From JBGPIT01 sp041485125 (lineage in GTDB: Bacteria > Desulfobacterota > Binatia > UTPRO1): a stretch of DNA of 8,938 nucleotides. Location of the stretch: NCBI GenBank assembly GCA_041485125.1, contig JBGPIT010000209.1:1-8938 (forward strand), given 5' to 3'. This document shows positions 1 through 6,858 of this stretch, in pieces. The translations under genes were made by a program, and so were the position numbers. The number at the start of each line of letters is the position of its first letter. The first letter of the stretch is position 1. The notes below the pieces were generated by a model, which saw only the letters and a list, made by a program, of their open reading frames with translations, ran no database searches and was not told the origin of the DNA.

Positions 1-3000
1 CGTTGGCGTCGGCGTCGCCGTCAGTGTCGGCGTGGCGGTCGTGGTGGGCGTCGCCGTTAGCGTCGGCGTGGCGGTCGTGGTGGGCGTCGCCGTTCGCGTC
101 GGCGTCGCCGTCAGTGTCGGCGTGGCGGTCGTGGTGGGCGTGGCCGTCCGCGTCGGCGTCGCCGTCAGTGTCGGCGTGGCGGTCGTGGTGGGCGTCGCCG
201 TCCGCGTCGGCGTCGCCGTCAGTGTCGGCGTGGCGGTCGTGGTGGGCGTCGCCGTCAGCGTCGGCGTTGCCGTCAGCGTCGGCGTGGCGGTGTGTGTCGG
301 CGTCTGGGTCGGCGTGCGCGTCGACGTCGATGTGGGCGTGCTCGTCGGTTGCGGCGGGATGACCGCGAGGGTGAAGCTCCCGCTGCTGATCCAGCCGTCG
401 ACGATGATGTAATAGGTTTGCCCTGCGGTGACCGGCGGGGTGATACGGGACTGGGTCCCGCAAGCATCGTCGTTGCACGCGAGCTCCGAGCCGGTGCACG
501 ACTCGGTGCGCATATAGACGACGGTGTCGAGACTGGTCCCGGTGCACGTGTCGATGCTGGCGGTACCGGAGAGGTTCGGAATCCAGCGGTAGACCTGCTC
601 GGGGCCGCTCCCGCCGCAGGTTCCAACCAGCGCGCTTGCGCCGGCGGTGCTGCCGCTGAAGGTGCCGCCCTCGGCTGGGATGGCGATCGCTCCGGCGCAC
701 GGCGAGGTCGGCGTGGGCGTCACGGTGGACGTAGCGGTCGGCGTAGGTGTGGGGGTCGCCGTGGGTGTGCTCGTCGGAGTCTCGGTCGGCGGGCAGGGGC
801 CGCCGGCAACCTTCACCACGAACGCGTCTTGGGAGCCGTTGTTAGCAGCCTGAAGGGGACTTGCTGTGGGAAAGTCGGTGGACTCGGTCCACCCGACCAC
901 GTAGGCGTTGCCGGAGGTGTCCACCGCGATCCCTTGGCCTCGGTCGGTGGCGCTGCCACCCAAATAGCTCGAGTACACCAGTGCGGAGCCTGCGGCATTC
1001 ACCTTCGTCACAAACGCATCTTGAAGGCCGCCGCCGTATGAATCTTGGAAGGGGCATGCCAGAGGCACCTGCCCGCCGGTGACTACTCCCGTCACATAGG
1101 CGCTGCCGGAGGAATCAACGGTGATGCCCTCGCCTCTAACGTGAGAGGCAGTAGCCAAGTAGGTGGAATAGACAAGTGCGGAGCCGGCGGCATTGAACTT
1201 TGTCACGAAAGCGTTTGCCCCGGATGGGCCGCCGCCTTTAGTCGTCTGGAAAGCGCCTACAGTCACGGGGAAGTTCGTTGAATAGGTCTCCCCGGTCACG
1301 TACCCATTGCCGTCGGCGTCCACGGCGATGCCGTGGCCCCCGTCCAGGTCGCTACCGCCGAGGTAGGTGGAGTACACCAGTGCGGACCCAGTGCTATTCA
1401 GCTTCGTTACGAAGGCGTCCGGCCAGGGTCCGCCACCGAAAGTGGCCTGGAAGGGATTCGCTGTCGGAAAGTCGGTCGAGGCGGTGTCACCCGTGATGTA
1501 GGCATTGTCGTCGCCGTCCAAGGCGATGCCGAGGCCCTCGTCCCCGTGGCTACCGCCGAGGTACGTGGAGTAGACTAGCGCGGAGCCGGTGGGATTCAGC
1601 TTCGTTACGAAGGCGTTCTTGTCGCCGACCTCCCCGTAAGTATCCGGGAGGGGGTTCTTTGTCGGGAATTCGCCCGAGTCTGTCGTTCCCGTGACGTAGG
1701 CGTTGCCGTCGGCGTCGATGGCGATGCCGCTGGCGGAGTCGTCGAGGAGCCCACCGAGGTAGGTAGAGTAGATGAGCGCGGACCCGTCCCCATTCAGCTT
1801 CGTCACGAAGGCGTCTTGGAAGCCATTGTTCGCGGCCTGAAGGGGACTTGCTGTGGGAAAGTCGGTGGACTCGGTCCACCCGACCACGTAGGCGTTGCCG
1901 TCGGCGTCGACGGCGATGCCCAAGCCCACGTCGTCGTCTCCGATGTCGCCGCTGCCGCCGAGGAAGGTCGAGTAGATGATAGCGGAGCCTGTAGGATTCA
2001 GCTTAGTAACGAAGACGTCGGCACCGGGAATATTGCAATCCACTTGGAAGGCCCCATCTGTTGTGGGGAAGTCACACGATAGGGTAGACCCCGTGATGTA
2101 TGCGTTGCCGTCGGGGTCGTCCACGGCGATGGCGTAGCCGAAGTCGGAACCCCCACCGCCCAGGTACGTGGAATAGCTCAGCGCGGGGTCAATGATCAGC
2201 GGCTTGCTCGCATCATAGTGCGCGACTTGAAAACCGACGTGGTTGTTACCTGCGATGAGATAACCGCCTAGGATTCCCCTTCTGACTCCGTCCACCTCCT
2301 GATAGACGACCGGCTTGAGGAAGCGGACCTCTCCACCCTCGGTGTGCAGCACCAGATCGCCCTTGGCATCGACTTCGACATGATCGGCGCCCTCAAAGCC
2401 GAGCTTGATCATCGAGGGGTCGGCACCGGGTCCAACCACGAAGTCATATTCCAACAGGCGCTGGTTGCCGTAGTAGACGAGATCAATGCCGGGATAGACC
2501 TGTTGGTAGCCGACCTTGAGGTAGGTGGCGACGTTGGTGCGCCACTTCGTGTGATCGTTGCCGATGAAGCGGTTGACCTTGCCGGGGAGCTCGTCGAGCC
2601 CGGCCATGTGGGGCCTGGGATTGGCACCGGCCAGCTTCAGGCCCAGCACAGTGCTGCGTTGCACTGGCGAGGGAGGACCGATGAAGGCCGGGTCTTCGGG
2701 TGCCCTTCCGCGCCCCTCATCTTTTCGCAGGGTCACTACCGCCTCAGTGGCCGTCAGGTACACGGAGTAACCACTGCCACGCGATACGAAGCTGACGTGC
2801 GGATCGAACTGGCCCTGATTGGCTTCGAAGCTCAGAGGCAGTTGCCCGTAGTTTTCGAGAGTCTTCGGCTCGTTGTTAGACAGATCGGGCTCGCCGACTC
2901 CGTTATTGGTCGCCGCCGCGATGCCTGTAAGCGAAAGGAGGAAGGAGAAAATGGTTGCGAGAAAGAAGACCCGAGGAGCAAGTGTACCCTTTCTGGTCAT
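1..3000 (-). CDS. Secreted SBBP seven-bladed beta-propeller protein with PPC-like domain and Thr/Pro linkers (3' end outside window)
   Basis: An open frame of 1000 codons runs off the left edge without a stop. The ATG at 3000 is preceded by GGAAGG five bases upstream and opens a signal peptide (hydrophobic core about residues 11-27, cleavage near IAAA). Residues about 54-270 (LPLSFEANQGQ start, then FIGNDHTKWRTNV, YYGNQRLLEYDF) match the domain usually found before SBBP repeats (DUF7948-like, recalled from family knowledge). Residues about 274-737 hold seven repeats of the form STYLGG...GIAVDADGNAYVTG...TDFPT...DAFVTKLN..GSALVY, enough for one complete propeller. Residues about 740-766 are a Thr/Pro linker. 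Residues 768-880 form a beta domain with six Cys that resembles bacterial PPC domains (VYRWIPNLSGTASIDTC, ACNDDACG, AGQTYYIIVDG). From 881 a second, repetitive Thr/Pro linker continues past the edge. The role is probably an extracellular or surface scaffold; no catalytic residues are visible. Blade 6 is the most degenerate. Confidence 0.93.
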   Translation of the reverse strand, partial: MTRKGTLAPRVFFLATIFSFLLSLTGIAAATNNGVGEPDLSNNEPKTLENYGQLPLSFEANQGQFDPHVSFVSRGSGYSVYLTATEAVVTLRKDEGRGRAPEDPAFIGPPSPVQRSTVLGLKLAGANPRPHMAGLDELPGKVNRFIGNDHTKWRTNVATYLKVGYQQVYPGIDLVYYGNQRLLEYDFVVGPGADPSMIKLGFEGADHVEVDAKGDLVLHTEGGEVRFLKPVVYQEVDGVRRGILGGYLIAGNNHVGFQVAHYDASKPLIIDPALSYSTYLGGGGSDFGYAIAVDDPDGNAYITGSTLSCDFPTTDGAFQVDCNIPGADVFVTKLNPTGSAIIYSTFLGGSGDIGDDDVGLGIAVDADGNAYVVGWTESTDFPTASPLQAANNGFQDAFVTKLNGDGSALIYSTYLGGLLDDSASGIAIDADGNAYVTGTTDSGEFPTKNPLPDTYGEVGDKNAFVTKLNPTGSALVYSTYLGGSHGDEGLGIALDGDDNAYITGDTASTDFPTANPFQATFGGGPWPDAFVTKLNSTGSALVYSTYLGGSDLDGGHGIAVDADGNGYVTGETYSTNFPVTVGAFQTTKGGGPSGANAFVTKFNAAGSALVYSTYLATASHVRGEGITVDSSGSAYVTGVVTGGQVPLACPFQDSYGGGLQDAFVTKVNAAGSALVYSSYLGGSATDRGQGIAVDTSGNAYVVGWTESTDFPTASPLQAANNGSQDAFVVKVAGGPCPPTETPTSTPTATPTPTPTATSTVTPTPTSPCAGAIAIPAEGGTFSGSTAGASALVGTCGGSGPEQVYRWIPNLSGTASIDTCTGTSLDTVVYMRTESCTGSELACNDDACGTQSRITPPVTAGQTYYIIVDGWISSGSFTLAVIPPQPTSTPTSTSTRTPTQTPTHTATPTLTATPTLTATPTTTATPTLTATPTRTATPTTTATPTLTATPTRTATPTTTATPTLTATPTRTATPTTTATPTLTATPTTTATPTLTATPTPT
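7..258 (-). repeat. 54-bp coding tandem repeat in the Thr/Pro linker
   Basis: In-frame units of 54 bp lie at 7-60, 97-150, 151-204 and 205-258. A shorter unit at 61-96 has lost 18 bp (six codons). On the minus strand each full unit encodes an 18-residue block, (R/L)TATPTTTATPTLTATPT. Units differ by only a few bases, mainly in the last codon (tag, ccg or cag on the plus strand) and one cgc/ggc change. All length changes are multiples of three codons, so the frame is kept. The array may continue beyond the left edge. Confidence 0.9.
848..913 (-). repeat. 66-bp direct repeat, copy A (blade 7 of the SBBP propeller)
   Basis: These 66 bases are identical to 1835-1900 by eye, in the same frame and orientation. 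The flanking bases differ (847 is a versus g at 1834; 914 is g versus t at 1901). It encodes the blade segment NAYVVGWTESTDFPTASPLQ. Other blades share only protein-level similarity, so these two are unusually close at DNA level. Confidence 0.85.
1835..1900 (-). repeat. 66-bp direct repeat, copy B (blade 2 of the SBBP propeller)
   Basis: This is the partner of the identical segment at 848-913, offset by 987 bp. It lies in the second propeller blade of the same gene. A recent blade duplication or gene conversion between blades would explain it. Confidence 0.85.
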
Positions 3001-4058
3001 GAGCCTTCCAGTTGCGGCTCCAAGTATTAGGAGTGATTCACGGAGTGGTTCTCGCACTGCTATTTGCGCCAAGCCGCCAGTGATTCCGATTCTTATTCGT
3101 GCGAGCCGCCCCCCGATCCCCCTGCGGCTCCGTAATACCCCTCAGCAAGGAGAACCCCATGACGAGGTACAGCTTGAGATCGAAGCAGAGTCGGAGGAGG
3201 CGCCGCTTCACAGAAGGAGACATGAACGGCCTTTTGGTTAACGTAACCGCCCCATCGATCGTGTTCCGCTCCGGAACCCTGTCCGGATCCGCCCGAAAAT
3301 CCCTGACCCTGTCCGACCTCGCCGAAGATCGAGACGGGATGTCTCAATCCGTGGAGTGCCGCTCTAATTTCCCACACTTCGCCGAGACGAATGAAAGGCG
3401 TAGACGTCTACTTTCCTGATCCGGACAGCCAGGTGGTGGGCCACGAGAGAGAAGACGTTTGCGTTACATCGTCTGATGAAATCCAAGGTCGGGCGTGGTT
3501 GACGTTGGTCCGATAGCTTCATTCGGGCGGAACGTCGCGATCGTCGCACCTCCTTGGTCGACGTTCCTCCTTCCTTCGGACGAGGCAGATCCTCCGGTTC
3601 TTGCTCCCTAGACGTGCATCACGCATGCCATGCCCAACGTCCCCTCACATGCGAAATCCGGCGCAAGGAGACGACGATCGCCGTCCCGCCTTCCCGAACG
3701 TGCGAACGCACGCGTCACTTACATCCAATTCTAAGAATCACCGGCGACGGAAACGGACGCGCGCGCTCCGCAATCAGGACGAACGACGATACGATTTGAA
3801 GCAGAGGCGGCAGGTCGCTCTTACACTATGACTTTTGTCGGTTTCATCCGTCGGTCCGTAGGAAAGCAGTCATGTTGACCGGGACGATATTGGACACGAA
3901 AAAGGGCGCCAAAATGAGGCAGCCAGCGGGTTGAGTGGTTGAGTGAAGCGCAGGCCCGCAAAGAGTGCCCGGCGGTCAGGAGGGGCAGGAGAAGATCATC
4001 GACACCGTCGCGTGCCGCTCACGCCGCGATTCGGAAGGCGGCGAGTAGCGCTCGGGTG
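3001..4058. other. About 1 kb without a convincing gene
   Basis: This stretch lies between the SBBP gene start and the end of the membrane-protein gene. No frame shows recognisable domains or the strong codon bias of the genes to the right. The first 120 bases must hold the SBBP promoter, but I could not pick a clear -35/-10 pair. GC is lower than to the right: hand counts of single 60-base lines give 62% at 3541, 58% at 3721 and 52% at 3841, against 73% at 4921. A perfect 12-bp palindrome (GTAGACGTCTAC) lies at 3400-3411. The only ORF with a good ribosome binding site is at 3159-3419, listed separately. No tRNA, terminator or mobile-element end was recognised. Confidence 0.6.
3159..3419 (+). 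CDS. Possible small hypothetical ORF, 86 aa, divergent from the SBBP gene
   Basis: The ATG at 3159 has AAGGAG six bases upstream, a good Shine-Dalgarno at good spacing. The product starts MTRYSLRSKQSRRRRRF and is Arg/Ser-rich, with no signal peptide, membrane segment or domain I recognise. Third-position GC is clearly below that of the well-supported neighbours. Both ends of the product are basic (an RRRRR run near the start, RRRR near the stop), which is common in chance frames of GC-rich DNA. It is listed only because of the ribosome binding site and may well be non-coding. Confidence 0.2.
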   Translation: MTRYSLRSKQSRRRRRFTEGDMNGLLVNVTAPSIVFRSGTLSGSARKSLTLSDLAEDRDGMSQSVECRSNFPHFAETNERRRRLLS

Positions 4059-4448
4059 TCAGGTCAGCTCGTCGCGATGCTTCGAGAGCAGGTACGCGGC
4101 GCCGCTCGACACGCCGACGGCGACCGCGATGTAGACGAGGCCGAAGATCGGCTTCGCGAGCGCCTCGCCGCTCATGCGGACGGTGAAGAGGGCGAGGTTG
4201 ATGATGACGTACGCCGCGTAGAGACGGCTCATCGGCAGCGCGACTTTCGTCATGCGCAGCACCGCGATCCCGTAGACGAGCAGGTAGAGACCGAAGAGCG
4301 GCCCGAGGATCAGGTTCGGCGTGCCGTGCTGGCGCAGGCCGAAGAAGACGAAGCCTTGGTGCTCGTACTCCAACGGCTTCATGAAGTTGGAGATCGCGAG
4401 AAGACAGAACAAGACGCCAAACACCTTGAGCAGGGATCGATCATTCAT
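4059..4448 (-). CDS. Small four-helix integral membrane protein, unknown function
   Basis: The product has 129 residues. The ATG at 4448 (MNDRSLLKVF) is chosen because GGGAGGG lies eight bases upstream; the frame is also open further upstream, but that part reads as Pro/Arg-rich non-signal sequence. Four hydrophobic segments are visible, at about residues 5-22, 45-65, 75-92 and 100-121, joined by short loops. The C-terminus (LSKHRDELT) is charged. No catalytic motif or named family was recognised. It lies 90 bp downstream of the WD40 gene on the same strand, so co-transcription is plausible. The ribosome binding site is part of a predicted hairpin, listed separately. Confidence 0.8.
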   Translation of the reverse strand: MNDRSLLKVFGVLFCLLAISNFMKPLEYEHQGFVFFGLRQHGTPNLILGPLFGLYLLVYGIAVLRMTKVALPMSRLYAAYVIINLALFTVRMSGEALAKPIFGLVYIAVAVGVSSGAAYLLSKHRDELT

Positions 4449-4456
4449 CGTGCCGG

Positions 4457-4473
4457 CCCTCCCGCGCGGAGGG
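4457..4473 (-). promoter_or_regulatory. Hairpin that pairs the ribosome binding site of the membrane-protein gene
   Basis: On the minus strand CCCTCC, a 5-base loop (GCGCG) and GGAGGG form a 6-bp perfect stem. The GGAGGG arm is the apparent Shine-Dalgarno, ending eight bases before the ATG at 4448. If it folds in the mRNA, it would hide the ribosome binding site. There is no U-tract, so it does not look like a terminator. Confidence 0.4.
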
Positions 4474-4505
4474 TCATCACACGTTCCCGGCGCCGTCGCA
4501 ACGAA

Positions 4506-4518
4506 CACGACGGTCGTG
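4506..4518. repeat. 13-base palindrome between the WD40 and membrane-protein genes
   Basis: CACGAC, one central base and GTCGTG form a perfect inverted repeat in the 90-bp gap. It sits 20 bases beyond the WD40 stop and about 58 bases before the next start. It could be a protein-binding site or chance in GC-rich DNA. Confidence 0.3.
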
Positions 4519-4538
4519 CGGTGTCGGATCAGGTGCGG

Positions 4539-5807
4539 TTAGCGGGCGGCCCAGAGATGGACCGCGTTGTCGGGCCCGTCGACCGCCTGGTTGAGCGCGA
4601 GATTCAAGCGCGGACCGCCCGCGGTCGAGGCGAGCGTCTCACCGTCCGGCGACCATGCGACCGCACTGACGATCTCGGCGTGGCCCTCGAGTCGGTCATA
4701 GACGCTGCCGTCGGCGGCGTTGAGCAGATAGATGCGCCGGTCGGCGCCGCCGGCCGCGATGAGCGTGCCGTCCGGACTCCAATCGAGGCTGTGGAGCGGA
4801 GTCCCGATCGTGGCGCGATAGAGCGACGTTCCGGTCACGGATGCGAAGACGGAGAGGACGCCGTCACCGCCGGCGGCGACGACCCGCATCCCGTCCGGCG
4901 AGTAGCGCGCGTTCCAGACCTGCTTGTGCTCGCCCTCGGACCAGAGCGGCGTGCGCGTGAGCGTCGCGGCGTTCACCGCGAACCAGCCGGGGTGGCTCTT
5001 CCATCCCATCTTCGCGAACCGCTCGATGGTGGCATCGTCCCAGCGGTCGGCGACGGGATCGAACGACCACTCGGCGACGCGGCCCTTGCGGTCGCCGGTC
5101 ACGAAACGCGTCCCGTCGGGCGACCACCGCACCGAGAGAAAGTTCCCCGCGTCTTTGTCGTACCAGAGGCTCACCACCTTGAACTGCTGCGGGCCGGGCG
5201 CGAGATCCCACATGCGGATCGTCCGGTCGCGGCTCGTCGCGGCGAGGTAGCGACCGTCGGGCGAGTAGGCTAGCGACGTCACCCAGCCGTTCACGTCGTA
5301 GAGCGCTTTGATGCCGCCCTCGTTGGTGCGGAACTGTCCCGGGTTGCAGGACGTGCTGCCGCTGCCGTTGGCGTCCCAGAGCTTCACGGCGTGATCACCG
5401 CCGCCGGACGCGATCACCTCGCCGAGGTAGGGATTCTGCGTCCACGCCGTCGCCACGACCCACCAGTAGTGGCAGTCGAAGCTCGTGCTGCGGAGCGTGC
5501 GCGTCGCGACGTCGATGATGCGGGTGTCGTAGCGCTGGCCGGTCGGCTTGTCCTTGAAGTGGCCGCCGGTCGAGAGCGACGCGCCGTCGGGCGACCACGC
5601 GAGCGCCAGACCGCGGCCGGGGAGCGCAACACGGCCGATCTCCGCGAACCGCGCGTTCGCCGGTGCACTGGGTACGCCACCCGACGGATCCGAGGGCTTG
5701 TTTTGCTTGTGTGGGGTGTGAGGCTTGTGGGGATTGCGCGCGAGCGCCGACTGCGCCGCGGTCAGAGTGATCGAAAGGGCCAATAGGGTCTGCAGTAGCG
5801 CACGCAT
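4539..5807 (-). CDS. Exported seven-bladed WD40-type beta-propeller protein
   Basis: The product has 422 residues. The ATG at 5807 is preferred over a TTG at 5825 because GAAGG lies about eight bases upstream and the ATG opens a clean signal peptide (MRALLQTLLALSITLTAAQSALA, predicted cut after residue 23). Residues 24-50 form a His/Lys/Pro-rich linker (HKPHTPHKQNKP). Seven blades follow, marked by WSPDG-like turns at about 71, 180, 228, 302 and 343 and a last one at 386, plus the divergent second blade at 117-147 (VVATAWTQ...GGGDHAVKLWD). Blade ends read VKLWD, IRMWDL, VAEWSF, LSVFA, IYLLNA and VHLWAAR, the last strand closing the ring. WD40 propellers are binding platforms; no enzyme motif is visible. 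It is probably periplasmic or extracellular. The single Cys pair (111-112 region and 153) could form a disulfide. Confidence 0.9.
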   Translation of the reverse strand: MRALLQTLLALSITLTAAQSALARNPHKPHTPHKQNKPSDPSGGVPSAPANARFAEIGRVALPGRGLALAWSPDGASLSTGGHFKDKPTGQRYDTRIIDVATRTLRSTSFDCHYWWVVATAWTQNPYLGEVIASGGGDHAVKLWDANGSGSTSCNPGQFRTNEGGIKALYDVNGWVTSLAYSPDGRYLAATSRDRTIRMWDLAPGPQQFKVVSLWYDKDAGNFLSVRWSPDGTRFVTGDRKGRVAEWSFDPVADRWDDATIERFAKMGWKSHPGWFAVNAATLTRTPLWSEGEHKQVWNARYSPDGMRVVAAGGDGVLSVFASVTGTSLYRATIGTPLHSLDWSPDGTLIAAGGADRRIYLLNAADGSVYDRLEGHAEIVSAVAWSPDGETLASTAGGPRLNLALNQAVDGPDNAVHLWAAR

Positions 5808-5825
5808 CGGATTGCCTTCGAGCAA

Positions 5826-6055
5826 GCGCTATTCCACCCAGTCGACGATGGTCGAGGCGGACTGCGGTGGCGCGCGCAGCGGCAATAAAATGATCGCGAG
5901 GTCTCGAACCGACGCGTCGGTGACGCGATCGCGTGGCGGGTACGTGGCGGACGTGAAGGTGATCCCGACGCGAACGCCACGACACGAATCTCAGCGGAGC
6001 CCAAGGCGTTCGCAACGGTTCGGAAGACTGCACTGCCGCGGGTGCGGCTCGTCGG
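5826..6055. promoter_or_regulatory. Gap upstream of the WD40 gene with two adjacent perfect palindromes
   Basis: These 230 bases lie between the small secreted protein and the WD40 gene and presumably hold the WD40 promoter. At 5908-5921 lies ACCGACGCGTCGGT (14 bp, perfect), and one base later at 5923-5934 lies ACGCGATCGCGT (12 bp, perfect). They sit about 100-127 bases before the WD40 start, a reasonable operator distance. No clear -35/-10 pair was identified, and no ORF here looks real. Confidence 0.35.
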
Positions 6056-6355
6056 TCAGCGCGTCTTGACGTCGGTGTCGACGTCGTCCTGTCGCTCGAG
6101 CTTCTCGATCCGCTCGCGCAGTGCACGCTCCCGCTCCCGAGAAAGCGTGGGAGACGCCCGCTCGGCGTCCGCGCGCGCTTTCTGACACGCGCCGTCACGC
6201 TCTTCGCGTGTGCCGGTGAACGGGACCGTGATGCCGCCGCCGCACTGCCAGTGCCGCTCGGCCGACGCCGGTGCCGCGACGCAGAGGGTCGCCGTGACGA
6301 CGAGCGCCGCGAGGGCGCTGCGGAGTGCAGAGCTCAGAGCCGCTTTTCGTACCAT
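6056..6355 (-). CDS. Small secreted protein, 99 aa, unknown function
   Basis: The ATG at 6355 (MVRKAALSSALRSALAALVV) opens a clear signal peptide with a likely cut at PASA|ER around residue 32. The mature part of about 67 residues starts ERHWQCGGGITVPFTGTREE, with two Cys (38 and 57) that could pair. It ends in a highly charged helical stretch (about 68-99, ERERALRERIEKLERQ) likely to form a coiled coil. A TTG four codons upstream is an alternative start. The ATG lies inside the last 22 bases of the upstream acetyltransferase gene, so the two are probably translationally coupled. No known family was recognised. It is not obviously related in function to the acetyltransferase. Confidence 0.75.
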   Translation of the reverse strand: MVRKAALSSALRSALAALVVTATLCVAAPASAERHWQCGGGITVPFTGTREERDGACQKARADAERASPTLSRERERALRERIEKLERQDDVDTDVKTR

Positions 6356-6858
6356 GCGACGTCCCAATAGCGTCCGAGCTTCCGTCCCACCTCGTGCATG
6401 ACGCCGGTGAGGACGTACCCGAAACGCTGGTGCAGTGCGACCGAGGCGGCGTTCGGAACGGTGATGCCGGCGATCGCGAGTCGAAGGTCCTGATCCCGTA
6501 TGGCCGCGAAGAGCGCGGTGTAGAGACGTGTGCCGACGCCGCGGCCGACGGCGTCAGGCGCCAAGTACACGGTGGTCTCGATCGTGATGTCGTAGGCCGG
6601 CTTCGGCCGGAACTGATGCGTCCCCGCGTAACCGTGGATCACTCCCGCTGACTCCGCGACCAGCAGCCGATGCGGTCCGTCGGCGGTGAACTGCGCGAAC
6701 CACCCGCGCCGCTCGTCGGGCGTGAACAGGGCGATATCGAACGTGATCGGCGTGTGCACGACGTAGTGGTTGTAGATCTCGGTCACGCGGGCGAGATCGT
6801 CCGGGACGGCGGGTCGGATCGAGACGTCGATTGTTGCGGGCTCCGCGTCGTTTTTCAT
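6334..6858 (-). CDS. GNAT-family N-acetyltransferase, phosphinothricin/methionine sulfoximine type (PAT/bar-like)
   Basis: The product has 174 residues, the usual length of this family, and starts at the ATG at 6858 after a GGTGGGGGA stretch. Landmarks in order: IRPAVPDDLARVTEIYNHYV (14-33), the TFD...T.DERRGWF block (39-54), FRPKPAYDITIETTVYL (83-99), the acetyl-CoA loop VGRGVGTRLY (104-113), ITVPNAASVALHQRFGY (132-148) and VGRKLGRYWDVAWYEKRL at the end. Family members transfer acetyl from acetyl-CoA to the amino group of phosphinothricin, methionine sulfoximine or related amino acids. Many distant members act on other small amines, so the substrate here is not settled. It is cytoplasmic. 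Its 3' end overlaps the next gene by 22 bp, and it diverges from the Cys-rich gene across 105 bp. Confidence 0.9.
   Translation of the reverse strand: MKNDAEPATIDVSIRPAVPDDLARVTEIYNHYVVHTPITFDIALFTPDERRGWFAQFTADGPHRLLVAESAGVIHGYAGTHQFRPKPAYDITIETTVYLAPDAVGRGVGTRLYTALFAAIRDQDLRLAIAGITVPNAASVALHQRFGYVLTGVMHEVGRKLGRYWDVAWYEKRL

Noticed and set aside
1..258. CRISPR-like array
   Set aside because: The repeats are directly abutting and in frame with no unique spacers, so this is a coding minisatellite.
3..412. Plus-strand frames encoding VGVAVVVGVAV and SASPSVSAWRSWW repeats at the left edge
   Set aside because: They are the reverse-strand readings of the Thr/Pro linker minisatellite. The minus-strand frame is continuous with the propeller gene and gives the familiar TPTATPT linker.
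2344..3030. Plus-strand open frame of 228 codons over the SBBP N-terminal domain
   Set aside because: It is the antisense shadow of a continuous 1000-codon coding frame with recognisable domains.
3093..3377. Minus-strand frame with the phrase HPVSIFGE that recalls a splicing-factor motif
   Set aside because: The match is a few residues in an otherwise Gly/Ser-rich frame with no bacterial family and no good ribosome binding site; it is chance similarity.
3554..3831. Short plus-strand frames in the gap (about 76-81 codons)
   Set aside because: They have no ribosome binding site, no domain and mixed composition, and they overlap each other in different frames.
3939..5273. Long plus-strand open frame of 444 codons
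   Set aside because: It lies antisense to the membrane-protein and WD40 genes and crosses their intergenic gap. Its product is Arg/Glu/Asp-rich without domains, as expected for the opposite strand of GC-rich genes, while the minus strand shows clear WSPDG blades and membrane helices.
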